64,000 bases of DNA from Streptomyces physcomitrii. Lineage in GTDB: Bacteria > Actinomycetota > Actinomycetes > Streptomycetales > Streptomycetaceae. The notes beneath the pieces are model-generated. The model had not been told where the DNA came from, did no database searches, and worked only from the letters and a program-made list of their open reading frames with translations. The position numbers and the translations under genes were made by a program. This document shows positions 36,268 through 45,100 of this stretch, piece by piece. Each line of letters opens with the position of its first letter. Position 1 is the first letter of the stretch. The DNA lies in assembly GCF_012273655.1 (NCBI RefSeq), contig NZ_JAAWWP010000005.1, positions 62,001 through 126,000 on the forward strand. The letters run 5' to 3'.

Positions 36268-36824
36268 GACGAGGCGTCCTGCTGTACGGGCCTCCGGCGG
36301 CAGGCAAGGACACGATCACGGCAGCACTGTCCGAACTCGACGAGCGGTACGTGCCGTTCACCCGACTGAAGATCGGGACCGGGAAGACCCAGGGCTACCG
36401 AATGGGCACACCGGAGCAGCTGGCCGCCCTGGAAGCACGCGGCGAGGTCATCTACCGCAACGACCGGTACGGCAACGTCTACGTCGTCGACCGCCCCGGC
36501 CTCGACCAGGCCACGGAGGACAGCAGGACTCCTGTCGTCCACCTCGGCCAGATGGCAGGGATGGAGCAGGTGACCGCCCTCTTCCCGGCGCACTGGGTGC
36601 GCGTCCTGCTGTGGTGCTCCAAGGACACCACCGCCCAGCGCTCACCGCAGCGGGGGGACACGGACACGGCGGCTCGGCTGGCCGCGTGGGACGCCACTCG
36701 GGCCGATCTCGTGAATCATCCACAGGCTCACTGGGAGTTGCGCGTGGACACGGATGTGACAGCGCCTCGTGAGGCCGCACAAAAAATCGACGACATCGTC
36801 TGCGCCACGTCACCTCGTTCCTGA
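36264..36824 (+). CDS. P-loop kinase, guanylate-kinase-like
   Basis: 186 residues. The Walker A motif LLYGPPAAGKDTIT starts at residue 6 (K15). The rest has the size and pattern of a nucleoside/nucleotide or small-molecule kinase (PhnN/guanylate-kinase class), with a lid rich in arginines and basic residues. The substrate is unknown. GTG start overlaps the stop of the XRE/P-loop gene by GTGA, so they should be co-produced. Confidence 0.65.
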   Translation: MRRGVLLYGPPAAGKDTITAALSELDERYVPFTRLKIGTGKTQGYRMGTPEQLAALEARGEVIYRNDRYGNVYVVDRPGLDQATEDSRTPVVHLGQMAGMEQVTALFPAHWVRVLLWCSKDTTAQRSPQRGDTDTAARLAAWDATRADLVNHPQAHWELRVDTDVTAPREAAQKIDDIVCATSPRS

Positions 36825-36861
36825 CGGCCAGGAGGGTAGCGAACTGACGCACGCTCGCCGC

Positions 36862-37719
36862 TCAACTCGGGCTGTTCAGGTCGCCTTCGACGCGCAAGGC
36901 TTCCAGCGCCTCGGCGACCCCCAGGCGCTCGTCTCTGCTGCCGTCCCACCGGGCGAGTGTGGCGGCAGCGGCGCGCATGAGTTCGTCGGGCAACCCGACA
37001 TCACTGAGCAGAGCCGCCGCGTCCTCAAGCTCCGGGCCCCACCGCCAGGCGCGGGCAGCGGTCTTGGGGATGTAGTCGGTCTCCGCGAGGTAGCTGCGGG
37101 TGCGCTTGGCCGCGATCTCCAGCAGCTCGTCCACGACACCGTACGAGTCCGCCGCCCCGTACGCGACGGCGGCCAGCACGCGGGAGACCTTCTGGTAGCT
37201 GGAGTAAGCGAGCTTGAGTGCGGAGGCTTTGCCGATGCTGTCGCCCAGGACGTGGGGCCGCACGTCGATGCCGGCAAGAAGTTCGGCGATCCGGGCTGCC
37301 TGTTTGCTGGGGCCGGACAGATAGAGCGTCGGGCACTTGCCGCCTACCGGGGGCGATCCGACCACGGCGGCGTCGACGACCGGCATCGGGGCCAGGCAGT
37401 CGGCGATGCGCTGCACACGCGACGGCGAGACGGCATTCGCTTCAACATAGATCGCGCCCGTGCCGGCCATACCGAGCTCGGCCACTTGCGCAGCAGTCTC
37501 TTCCGCTGCGGCGGGAGGGCATAGAGAGAGCAGCACGTCGGAGCGGGAGACGAGCTCGGCCAGCGCCTCGGCTTCGAGACCCGCGTGCTCGGCCCGGCGG
37601 CGGGTTGCAACGCTGCGTCCGTCAGGACACCACAGGACGATGTGGCCGCGGGCGCGCAATTGGGCGCCGAAGGCGGATCCCATACTGCCCGGGTGCAACA
37701 GCCCGATGGTGTACGTCAT
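36862..37719 (-). CDS. NAD(P)-dependent oxidoreductase, beta-hydroxyacid-dehydrogenase-like
   Basis: 285 residues. The N-terminal Rossmann fold starts IGLLHPGSMGSAFGAQL (GxxGxxG-type), continues with LLSLCPPAAAEETAAQV and VDAAVVGSPP, and ends in an all-helical domain with GKASALKLAYSSYQKVSRV, the segment that carries the catalytic lysine in 6-phosphogluconate/beta-hydroxyacid dehydrogenases. The C-terminal part resembles DUF1932. The substrate is unknown. Its start overlaps the stop of the HAD phosphatase gene read before it (37716-37719, ATGA). Confidence 0.8.
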   Translation of the reverse strand: MTYTIGLLHPGSMGSAFGAQLRARGHIVLWCPDGRSVATRRRAEHAGLEAEALAELVSRSDVLLSLCPPAAAEETAAQVAELGMAGTGAIYVEANAVSPSRVQRIADCLAPMPVVDAAVVGSPPVGGKCPTLYLSGPSKQAARIAELLAGIDVRPHVLGDSIGKASALKLAYSSYQKVSRVLAAVAYGAADSYGVVDELLEIAAKRTRSYLAETDYIPKTAARAWRWGPELEDAAALLSDVGLPDELMRAAAATLARWDGSRDERLGVAEALEALRVEGDLNSPS

Positions 37720-38402
37720 GTCGTGATCCTCGTGCCGCCGGCGGAGTGCTGAAGCAGCAGGTCGATGGCAGCACGTGCATGCGGCACCGTGTGGTCCGGG
37801 CCGGGATCGTCCGGTGGCCAGGAGCTACCGCTGCCGATCCAGATGGTGCGCAGCCCCGCGGAACGTCCGCCGCCGATGTCGTTGACCGGGTTGTCGCCAA
37901 CCATCCAGCCGCCGTCGCCCAGCACGGTGCCGCAGCGGGCCGCCGCCAGGGTGAAGTGCCAGGTCTGCGGTTTGCGCGCGTGGGCCTCATCGGAGACGAA
38001 GACGCCATCCACGCGCTCGGCGATCCCGGTGGCCTGCAGCTTGGTGCGCTGGATGTCCACTGCACCGTTGGTCGCCACTCCCACCCGCCAGCCGGCCGCA
38101 CGCAGCTCGTCCAAGCCGTCGAGGACCTCGGCCTGGCACAACACCAAGGCCGCGATGTCGGTGTAGTACGCGCGCCACAGCTCCGCAGTCGACATGGGCA
38201 GCCGGTAGCGAATGCGGATCGCGTCAAATGTGGACGGATAGGCCCGCTCTGCCACCATGCTCAGGACGTACGCCCGCTCCTCGTCCGCCAGACGGTGCCG
38301 GGCGGTGAACTCGGCGGCCCATTCCGCGAGCGTTCCCCGCCGGTCCACGAGTGTGTTGTCGAGATCGAAGAGAGCCAGAGGGCGTCGCACATCACGCACC
38401 AT
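37716..38402 (-). CDS. HAD-superfamily hydrolase
   Basis: 228 residues with a complete HAD site: motif I ALFDLDNTLVD, motif II VGVATNGA, the lysine around EAHARKPQTWHF, and motif IV MVGDNPVNDIGGG. A helical cap between motifs I and II suggests a phosphatase acting on a small molecule, such as a phosphorylated sugar or nucleotide. It is upstream of and overlaps the dehydrogenase gene, so the pair may act in one pathway. Confidence 0.85.
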   Translation of the reverse strand: MVRDVRRPLALFDLDNTLVDRRGTLAEWAAEFTARHRLADEERAYVLSMVAERAYPSTFDAIRIRYRLPMSTAELWRAYYTDIAALVLCQAEVLDGLDELRAAGWRVGVATNGAVDIQRTKLQATGIAERVDGVFVSDEAHARKPQTWHFTLAAARCGTVLGDGGWMVGDNPVNDIGGGRSAGLRTIWIGSGSSWPPDDPGPDHTVPHARAAIDLLLQHSAGGTRITT

Positions 38403-38671
38403 AGTGCTGCAGCGCGTTAGTTCGTCGAGGTCGTGTCCCCTGTAGTGGCGTAACCGCGTCTCCTACGACTGACTCGGCCGATCACGTGACTTCTGCGGAG
38501 TCCCGCTTCGAGCCCGAAAATGTGGCAGCGCGCCCATGTACGCCCCAGTACACCTGGCGAGACCCGGCTTCCGAAACATGTCACCGCTACTGATCCAGTC
38601 GAGGACGAGGACACACGCAGCCCGAGAGTAGAAAATGGGTCGTCCGAGACCCAGCGGGGGGAAAGACACGC

Positions 38672-41257
38672 GTGCACGCGCAGGAGACCACGTTCAACGA
38701 ACTCGTCCAAGGCGAAAAGCAGTATCAAGTGCCGCTCTACCAGCGCACCTACAGCTGGCAGCGGGATGAGCTGCGGCAACTCTGGGACGATGTGCAAGAG
38801 TTGGTCGAGGAGCACTTGGAAGGACGGCTCCCCGCCGCGCACTTCCTCGGCTCCGTCGTGCTGGCCCCGGGCCGGATCACCGCCGGCGGCATGCAGCGTT
38901 GGCTCGTTGTCGACGGCCAGCAGCGGCTCACCACCCTCATGCTGGCCTTTACGGCGTTGCGCGATCGCCACCGGGAACGCGGCGCGGAGCAGAAGGCCGA
39001 GCGCATCCATGACCTCGTACTCGTCAACAAATACCGAAACGGCGACGACCACTACCGGCTTCTGCCCACGCAAGCGGACCGCGACGCGTTCACCGCCTGT
39101 GTCGAGAGCTCACCCAGGGCAGGCGGCCCAGGCAACGTGGGCGCCGCCTACCGGTTCTTCCTGGGCGCCCTCTCAGAAGGCGAGGATAACGCCGGTGAGA
39201 CGTGGACGGACGCGGTGGAGACCGTGCTGGGCGGTCTACTGTCGATCGTGGAGATCACCGCGTCGGAGGGCGACAACGTCTACCGGATCTTCGAGTCGAT
39301 CAACAACACGGGGGTCGGACTCAGCCAGAGCGACCTCCTGCGCAACTACCTCTTCATGTGTCTGCCGAACCGGGGCGAGTCCGTCTACCAGAATCTGTGG
39401 CTGCCCATGCAGGAACGGCTGGGCCCCGCCAACCTCGAACTCCTCGTCTGGCTCGACCTGGTGGTGGCCGGCAACAGCCGGGCGAAGCAGAGCGAGATCT
39501 ACCGGGACCAGAAGAAGCGCCTGGAGTCCCTGAGTTCCGACGAAGCGGCCCTGGAGGCCGAAATCGCCTCCCTGGCCCGCCGGGCGGAGCGTCTGATGCG
39601 GATCCTGGAACCCGAGCGGGAGCCCGACCCGGAGCTGCGCGAAGTCCTGGAGAGGCTCTCCCGGTGGGGCGGCCAGACCCACTACCCGCTGGCACTCCAC
39701 CTGCTCGACCGCGTGGACGACGGGCAGGCCACACCCCACCAGGCCGCCCGGGCACTGGCGTACGCCGAGAGCTACATGGTGCGGCGCCTGTTCACCGGGC
39801 ACTCCACTACGGGCAGCAACCGGGTGTTCATGGAGATGGCCAAGGAGATAGAAAAGGACGACGACCCGGCCGAGGCCGTAAGCCGCTTCCTGTCGAAGGG
39901 CAAGGCGGGTGCCCGTGTCTGGCCCGACGACGACGCCGTCCGCGAGGCGATCCGCACCCGGCCCTTCTACAAGGCGGGCCGCAGCAACCAGCGGTTCCAG
40001 GTACTGCGCAGGCTGGAGGAGAGCTACGGAGCCAGCGAACCGGTCGACTACGCCAAGGCGCACCTGACCGTCGAGCACGTGCTGCCGCAGAGCCCCTCAC
40101 ACCAGTGGCTGGACCTGCTGGCCGAGGAGACCGAGGACGGACAGGGCGCCGAGGAACTCCACGCCCTACTGGTCCACACGCTGGGCAACCTGACACTCTC
40201 GGCTGACAACGCGAAGCTCTCAAACCATCCGTTCCGCCGCAAGCAGGAAATCCTGGACTTCAGCTCCCTGCGGATGAACCAGGAGATCGCAGGGCGGGAG
40301 CGCTGGGGGAAGACGGAGATCCTCGACCGCGCCGCCGCCCTCGCCGACCGGGTGGTACGACTGTGGCCCGGTCCCGTCGCGGGCACGGTCCCGGTGGACG
40401 ACGAGTGGTCAGGCTGGAAGGAGCTGCGGGCCGCGCTTCTCGCCATGCCGGCCGGGACGTGGACGACGTACGGTGACGTCGCGGCGCTCATCGGCACCCA
40501 CGCCGTCCCGGTCGGCCAGCATCTGGCGTCCAAGGTGGGCCTGCACGGCGCCTACCGGGTGCTGACGGCGGACGGCCGCGTCTCGGCGGGCTTCAGGTGG
40601 CCGGATGGCCAGGACCTCGGTGATGTGCAAACCCGTCTGGAGGCCGAGGGAGTTTCCTTCGACGACGCGGGCCGGGCCCGCCGATCCCACCGGCTGACCA
40701 CCTCCGACCTGGCAGCCCTGCTGGGCAAGGATGTCGCCGATGAGGCCGAGCCGTCACCGCGGGTCGACGGCGACGAGCAGCAGTCGGCGGCCAGTCGGTT
40801 CGAAACGCAGCTGCGTGACAACCAGATCGAGGAGACCGTCGACGGCGTCCTGGACGCCCTGCGTTTCTGGGAGCAGCAGGGCGGTCATCTCGCCTACGGC
40901 CGGGCAAGCGAGACCAGTTGCTTCCCCACAGTACGTTTCGGCAACGCGCCCGCTTCCCGAGAGCTGTGGCCCCTGGCTCTCTACCCGGTCTCCGGCACCG
41001 TCGAGGTCGTGTTCCAGTATCTGAAGAAGCGTCCCCCGTTCGATGACGAGCCGCTGCGGCGCGAGTTGATGAACCGCCTGAACGGGATCGATGGCATCGA
41101 CCTGGCCGAGGCGAAACTGGACCTTCGCCCGTCCTTCTCGGTGGAGGTCTTCGCCGCGCACAGCGAGGAGATCTGCGCGGTGCTGGAGTGGTTCGCGCAT
41201 ACAGCGGCCCTGGCAGAGGCCCGCCGTATGATGGACGAGAACCCGGGCACTGCCTGA
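38672..41257 (+). CDS. GmrSD-type (DUF262-DUF1524) restriction protein with alkyltransferase-like domain
   Basis: 861 residues. The N-terminal DUF262 domain has VPLYQRTYSW and VVDGQQRLTTL (D81), the nucleotide-sensing ParB-like site of GmrS. The DUF1524 HNH-type nuclease has VEHVLPQS with H469 and the following NLTLSADNAKLSN, as in GmrD. Residues ~585-660 (TWTTYGDVAALIG, then YRVLTADGRVSAGFRWPDG) match alkylguanine-transferase-like DNA-binding domains, but the PCHR cysteine is replaced: the motif reads GAYRV. The remaining C-terminus is unknown. GmrSD proteins cut DNA with modified cytosines; here the extra domain may read a modified base. GTG start with GGGGGGAAAG upstream. Confidence 0.85.
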   Translation: MHAQETTFNELVQGEKQYQVPLYQRTYSWQRDELRQLWDDVQELVEEHLEGRLPAAHFLGSVVLAPGRITAGGMQRWLVVDGQQRLTTLMLAFTALRDRHRERGAEQKAERIHDLVLVNKYRNGDDHYRLLPTQADRDAFTACVESSPRAGGPGNVGAAYRFFLGALSEGEDNAGETWTDAVETVLGGLLSIVEITASEGDNVYRIFESINNTGVGLSQSDLLRNYLFMCLPNRGESVYQNLWLPMQERLGPANLELLVWLDLVVAGNSRAKQSEIYRDQKKRLESLSSDEAALEAEIASLARRAERLMRILEPEREPDPELREVLERLSRWGGQTHYPLALHLLDRVDDGQATPHQAARALAYAESYMVRRLFTGHSTTGSNRVFMEMAKEIEKDDDPAEAVSRFLSKGKAGARVWPDDDAVREAIRTRPFYKAGRSNQRFQVLRRLEESYGASEPVDYAKAHLTVEHVLPQSPSHQWLDLLAEETEDGQGAEELHALLVHTLGNLTLSADNAKLSNHPFRRKQEILDFSSLRMNQEIAGRERWGKTEILDRAAALADRVVRLWPGPVAGTVPVDDEWSGWKELRAALLAMPAGTWTTYGDVAALIGTHAVPVGQHLASKVGLHGAYRVLTADGRVSAGFRWPDGQDLGDVQTRLEAEGVSFDDAGRARRSHRLTTSDLAALLGKDVADEAEPSPRVDGDEQQSAASRFETQLRDNQIEETVDGVLDALRFWEQQGGHLAYGRASETSCFPTVRFGNAPASRELWPLALYPVSGTVEVVFQYLKKRPPFDDEPLRRELMNRLNGIDGIDLAEAKLDLRPSFSVEVFAAHSEEICAVLEWFAHTAALAEARRMMDENPGTA

Positions 41258-41263
41258 CATCCT

Positions 41264-41292
41264 CCGTGCCCCCAGTGGAGTGGGGGGCACGG
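41264..41292. terminator. Terminator between convergent defence genes
   Basis: CCGTGCCCCC (41264-41273) pairs with GGGGGCACGG (41283-41292), loop 9 nt. It lies just after the GmrSD-like stop and before the helicase stop on the opposite strand. Confidence 0.8.
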
Positions 41293-41358
41293 CATTCTGC
41301 TGGCCCCACGCACGTCACGCATGGGCCCAGTAGCCATGGCTTGCGGGACCTTTGAACG

Positions 41359-43509
41359 CTACGGACGCGGGTTGACGACCGGCGCTAGGAACGGGCTCTG
41401 CGCCCCGTGCCAGGACACCCGCAGTGCCTCGCGCGCCCGCGTGCACGCCACGAACAGCAGGTTCAACTCCCCGTTCAGGTCCTCCTGGTGCTGCTGGGCG
41501 TCGACCTCGACCGCGGTGACGGCCGACTTCATCGGCACGGTGCCGTCATTCACCCCGGCGACGGCGACACAGCGGAACTCCAGCCCCTTCATCCGGTGCA
41601 TGGTGCCGATCCGGACACCGGCGCCATCGCGCCCGGCGCCGAGCACGCACGCGGCGAGGCCAGCCTGCTCCAGGGCCTGGGCGATGTCCCGCCCCAGCTG
41701 GACGTAGCGCACCGCCACACCGATGTCCTCCGCCTGCACCCCTGCGCCGGTCCAGTCCCGCACACGGGCCACCAGCGCCTCGATCTCCTCAGGCTTCGTG
41801 GCATACCCGGCCGTCTCCGGCCGCTCTCCGTGCATGGTGGAGCGGTATCCCGCCAGCGTATCGTTCCCGCCGTCCATGTCGTCCGGCTCCTCACCGGTCA
41901 GCAGTGAGGCCGACCAGGCCAGGATTTCCTGCGTGGTGCGGTAGTTGATCCGGAGTCGGTGCGAGCGGCCAACGACCTGGACGCCGAGCGAGCGCAGCGA
42001 CACCCGGTTCCCGTAGATCCGCTGGTAAGTGTCACCAGCGAGGAACAGATCGTCCTGACCGGGAGCGACCAGGGCCCGCAGGAACCGCCACTGCGCGGGG
42101 TGCAGGTCTTGCGCCTCGTCGATCACGACATGGTGGTACGGCCTCTGTTCCCGGCCGTCCAGGAGACGTGCCGCCTCCGCACACACCTGAAGGAACGTCC
42201 ACTCGCCGGCCTGGCGCAACTGCACCTCGAACGCGGTGACGGCTCGCCATACTTGAAGGCGTTTTAGCGGCGGGAGCGCGGTGCCGCGGCCGGTACGCGG
42301 CGCCTTCAGGTACTCCTCCGGTTCGGTCAGAGCCTGCGCGAGGACGATCTGACGCCACTCCTGGTCGAGGAAGACGTCCGTGAAGTCGATCCCCAACCGC
42401 TGCACAATGCGCGTCCAGCGGGCGGTGATCTCCTTCTGGTCGAAGACCAGTTTCAGTGGGGCGCCGCCGCGCTCCGCCCGTACGATCTCGTTGGCCAGGG
42501 CGTCGACGTTGACCACCCGGATCTTCGCTCGGACGTTCTCCTCCTCGACCAGCAGCGTCAGACAGCGCTCCAGCTCGGCCGCAAGATCCCTGGTGAAGGT
42601 GGTGAGCAGAACGCATCCGTCGGGGGCCTCCTCGGGAAGTTGCCGGGCCAGATGGTACGCCCGGTGCAGGGCGACCACCGTCTTGCCCGTGCCGGGCCCG
42701 CCGGTGACCCGGGCCGGCCCGGCGTAGCCCTCGTGGTACGCCACCCGGTACTGGCTCGGGTGCAGAAAGACCCGCCAGGCGTCGAACGGCCGCTCCAGGA
42801 TTCCCTGCAGTTCGACGGGGCCCGACACGAGCGCGACCCGGCCGCGGGAACGGGCCATCGCGGTGCCCAGCTCGTCACCGTCGTCAGCCGCGGGGGTCCG
42901 CGCGGCGGTCCGGGCGTACGCCTGCACCAGTTCCCGGTCGATCGCCTCGGGCTTCATGCCGGTCGCGAGTCCCAGCAGTACGTCGTACTGATGCTCCGGC
43001 AGCACCTTGTGCAGTGCCTCCAGATGATCCTCGTCCGGGATCAGCCGGATGATCGGCAGGATCTCCTCGTCCACACCGAGGCTGCGCAGCACCTTGTCCG
43101 GGTAGTCGGAGGCGGGGAACAGGCGGGTCGGTTCCTCGGCGGCCAGCGCACGCAGCCCCGCCGTGGCCCGTTCCAGGGCCACGTCGTTGCGTATCTCAAT
43201 GCCTTGCGTCGCCTCGTTCACCGACGCGCGGTGCTTGGCGGCCCAGTCGTTGGCCTTGTCATGGGGAAGCACCTTGAGCAGCAGGTAACTGTCGCCCGAC
43301 TCGCCCTTGAGGACGACGCCGCGCCAGAAGCCGGTGATGCGGATGGTCCGCAGCCGCGGATCTTTCTGGTGAGTCAGCTTCTCCAGGTGCAGCCCAGTGT
43401 GCGTGGCTGCCGCGAACTTCTCGAACACCTCGAAGACCCGCTTCTGGACTGGTTTCTCCAACGCCGCGAACTCCAGCAGGAAGTCCCGGTGCATCCCCAG
43501 CGTCGCCAT
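41359..43509 (-). CDS. UvrD/Rep-family helicase with N-terminal RelE-like domain
   Basis: 716 residues. Residues 1-90 (FAALEKPVQKRVFEVFEKF, LHLEKLTHQKDPRLRTIRI, YLLLKVLPHDKANDW) follow the strand-helix pattern of RelE/ParE toxins. From ~250 a superfamily 1A helicase follows: GGPGTGKTVVAL (K276), VVIDEAQDLHP, LAGDTYQRIYG, RINYRTTQEI, and motif VI LNLLFVACTRAREAL. The helicase probably acts on DNA or RNA ends; whether the RelE-like part is an active nuclease is unknown. ATG after GGAGGGGG. It follows the 450-residue gene by 116 bp on the same strand as DISARM. Confidence 0.85.
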   Translation of the reverse strand: MATLGMHRDFLLEFAALEKPVQKRVFEVFEKFAAATHTGLHLEKLTHQKDPRLRTIRITGFWRGVVLKGESGDSYLLLKVLPHDKANDWAAKHRASVNEATQGIEIRNDVALERATAGLRALAAEEPTRLFPASDYPDKVLRSLGVDEEILPIIRLIPDEDHLEALHKVLPEHQYDVLLGLATGMKPEAIDRELVQAYARTAARTPAADDGDELGTAMARSRGRVALVSGPVELQGILERPFDAWRVFLHPSQYRVAYHEGYAGPARVTGGPGTGKTVVALHRAYHLARQLPEEAPDGCVLLTTFTRDLAAELERCLTLLVEEENVRAKIRVVNVDALANEIVRAERGGAPLKLVFDQKEITARWTRIVQRLGIDFTDVFLDQEWRQIVLAQALTEPEEYLKAPRTGRGTALPPLKRLQVWRAVTAFEVQLRQAGEWTFLQVCAEAARLLDGREQRPYHHVVIDEAQDLHPAQWRFLRALVAPGQDDLFLAGDTYQRIYGNRVSLRSLGVQVVGRSHRLRINYRTTQEILAWSASLLTGEEPDDMDGGNDTLAGYRSTMHGERPETAGYATKPEEIEALVARVRDWTGAGVQAEDIGVAVRYVQLGRDIAQALEQAGLAACVLGAGRDGAGVRIGTMHRMKGLEFRCVAVAGVNDGTVPMKSAVTAVEVDAQQHQEDLNGELNLLFVACTRAREALRVSWHGAQSPFLAPVVNPRP

Positions 43510-43625
43510 CCGCGCCCCCTCCAGAAGACTACGATCACCTTACTGACCGGCTCCGATTCGCGAGACCGGTCCGTACGTGCCAGGGCAGCCGGATCGCCTC
43601 GATCGCCGTCCGCCTGCGGCGCGGG

Positions 43626-44978
43626 TCAGTTGACTCGGCGGTTGCCGGGTGGAACCTCACTCCGATGCATCCCCACGACGACGGAGCCCGGCCCGTTGGC
43701 GGACAGGCTCTCGCGTATTAGGTCGATGACGTAGTCCCAGCCGGTGCCGCGCGTGCCGATCCATCCGTCCCTGAGCAGCGTGGTGAAGGTGGTGTTGTTC
43801 AGGTACCGGGGAACCGACTCCTCGACGATACGTGTCCCGCCGGACGGCCCGTCGGCCTCGGGGCGTTGAAGCAGTTCCTGGAAGTGCTCCCGCGTCAGAT
43901 ACATGCCAGGGATGAGGGCGGCGGAGTTCATCATGAAGGGCGTGGTGCGGCACAGTTTGACCATGCTGGGCGTGGGGACCAGGCGTGGATCCCCCAGCAT
44001 CGTCGGCCCCTCCTGGCTGGTCCGAGCCCACTCGTCCTCGGCCTGGCACTCGTCGTCGACGGTCTCCATCCGCTTCAACTCCCGCTCGCCGGTGGCGTCG
44101 TGCCAGTACACCCAGCTGTGCCCGCTCTGACGCATCCGCTTGTACTGGACCATGGCCACGCTTCGGGCGTGCTCGTTCACGTAGATCATGTCGACGCCCA
44201 TGACGGTCTCGGCGTTCGTGCGGTTGGCGTTGTACACGAACAGCCGATGGTGGGATCCGGAGCTGCGGCGGTAGATCCGCCAGCCGACCTGCACGGCGTC
44301 TTCACCCTCCATGCCAGGAAAGCGAAGGTAGTCGTGGACGATCTGCTGGTCCTCGATCTGCCGGAGGTCGGGCATCCCTTCGATGAAGGGGACGGATCGG
44401 GAGCGGGGATCGTCCCCGCCGAGCGGCTGCTGCCACGCTTCGAGTGGATCGCGGTCCGCGCCGAACGTCTCCATGACGGTGCCCATCGCGTCCTTCTCAA
44501 AGCTCCGCTGTTCTCCCTCCCGACCTGTAGGAGGATTGGCCCCCAGGCTGTTCTCCAAGCCATCCAGCGTCGCGTTCAGTTCCGGCCGCAGATGCCGGAT
44601 GGCGGCGAGCAGGTTGTCGTCGGCCGCGGGAGACAAACGACCGTCGTCCTTGAGGAATCGGCGGCTGGCCCCCATCGCGCCCTCAAGGTCGACGAGCGGC
44701 AGCGGAACCAGGAGTGCGGTGAAGTCGCGGGCGAGCAGGGCACGTTCGTAGGTGCCCGACCGCCTGCCCGGGAAGACGCCGCCCACCCCGATGATCCTGC
44801 GCTGCTCATAGCGGGCGTGACGGTCCGTGAAGAAGGCGAGGCACCAGACGCGCGGCTTCCTCCATTCTCTGTACGGATATGCGAAGGTCCGCTCACCGCG
44901 GGTCAGCCATGCCGGAGGATTTTCGGGGAGCCGCTCCGTCATCAGCACGGTGCTGTGCACCAGAGCGACGGCGACCAT
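43626..44978 (-). CDS. Uncharacterised protein in DISARM-linked position, possible nuclease core
   Basis: 450 residues that I do not recognise as a named family. The central segment ETVMGVDMIYVNEHARSVAM continues into VQYKRMRQ; the order D, then hydrophobic strand, then QxK resembles the core of PD-(D/E)xK nucleases, with glutamine replacing the acidic residue as in some restriction enzymes. The N-terminal 130 residues look like a separate beta-rich domain. AGGAGGTCACAA just before the ATG is an excellent ribosome site. It lies between drmC and the RelE-helicase gene, all on one strand, so a defence function is likely by context only. Confidence 0.5.
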   Translation of the reverse strand: MVAVALVHSTVLMTERLPENPPAWLTRGERTFAYPYREWRKPRVWCLAFFTDRHARYEQRRIIGVGGVFPGRRSGTYERALLARDFTALLVPLPLVDLEGAMGASRRFLKDDGRLSPAADDNLLAAIRHLRPELNATLDGLENSLGANPPTGREGEQRSFEKDAMGTVMETFGADRDPLEAWQQPLGGDDPRSRSVPFIEGMPDLRQIEDQQIVHDYLRFPGMEGEDAVQVGWRIYRRSSGSHHRLFVYNANRTNAETVMGVDMIYVNEHARSVAMVQYKRMRQSGHSWVYWHDATGERELKRMETVDDECQAEDEWARTSQEGPTMLGDPRLVPTPSMVKLCRTTPFMMNSAALIPGMYLTREHFQELLQRPEADGPSGGTRIVEESVPRYLNNTTFTTLLRDGWIGTRGTGWDYVIDLIRESLSANGPGSVVVGMHRSEVPPGNRRVN

Positions 44979-45100
44979 TTGTGACCTCCTGCATCATGTG
45001 AAACCGGAGGCTCAATTGTTGGCCAGGTTCCGGCCGTCAGGGCTAAGTGGCCGTCAACCGGCCATGCAAATGGCGATGATTCGACGGTGACCGGACTTCA

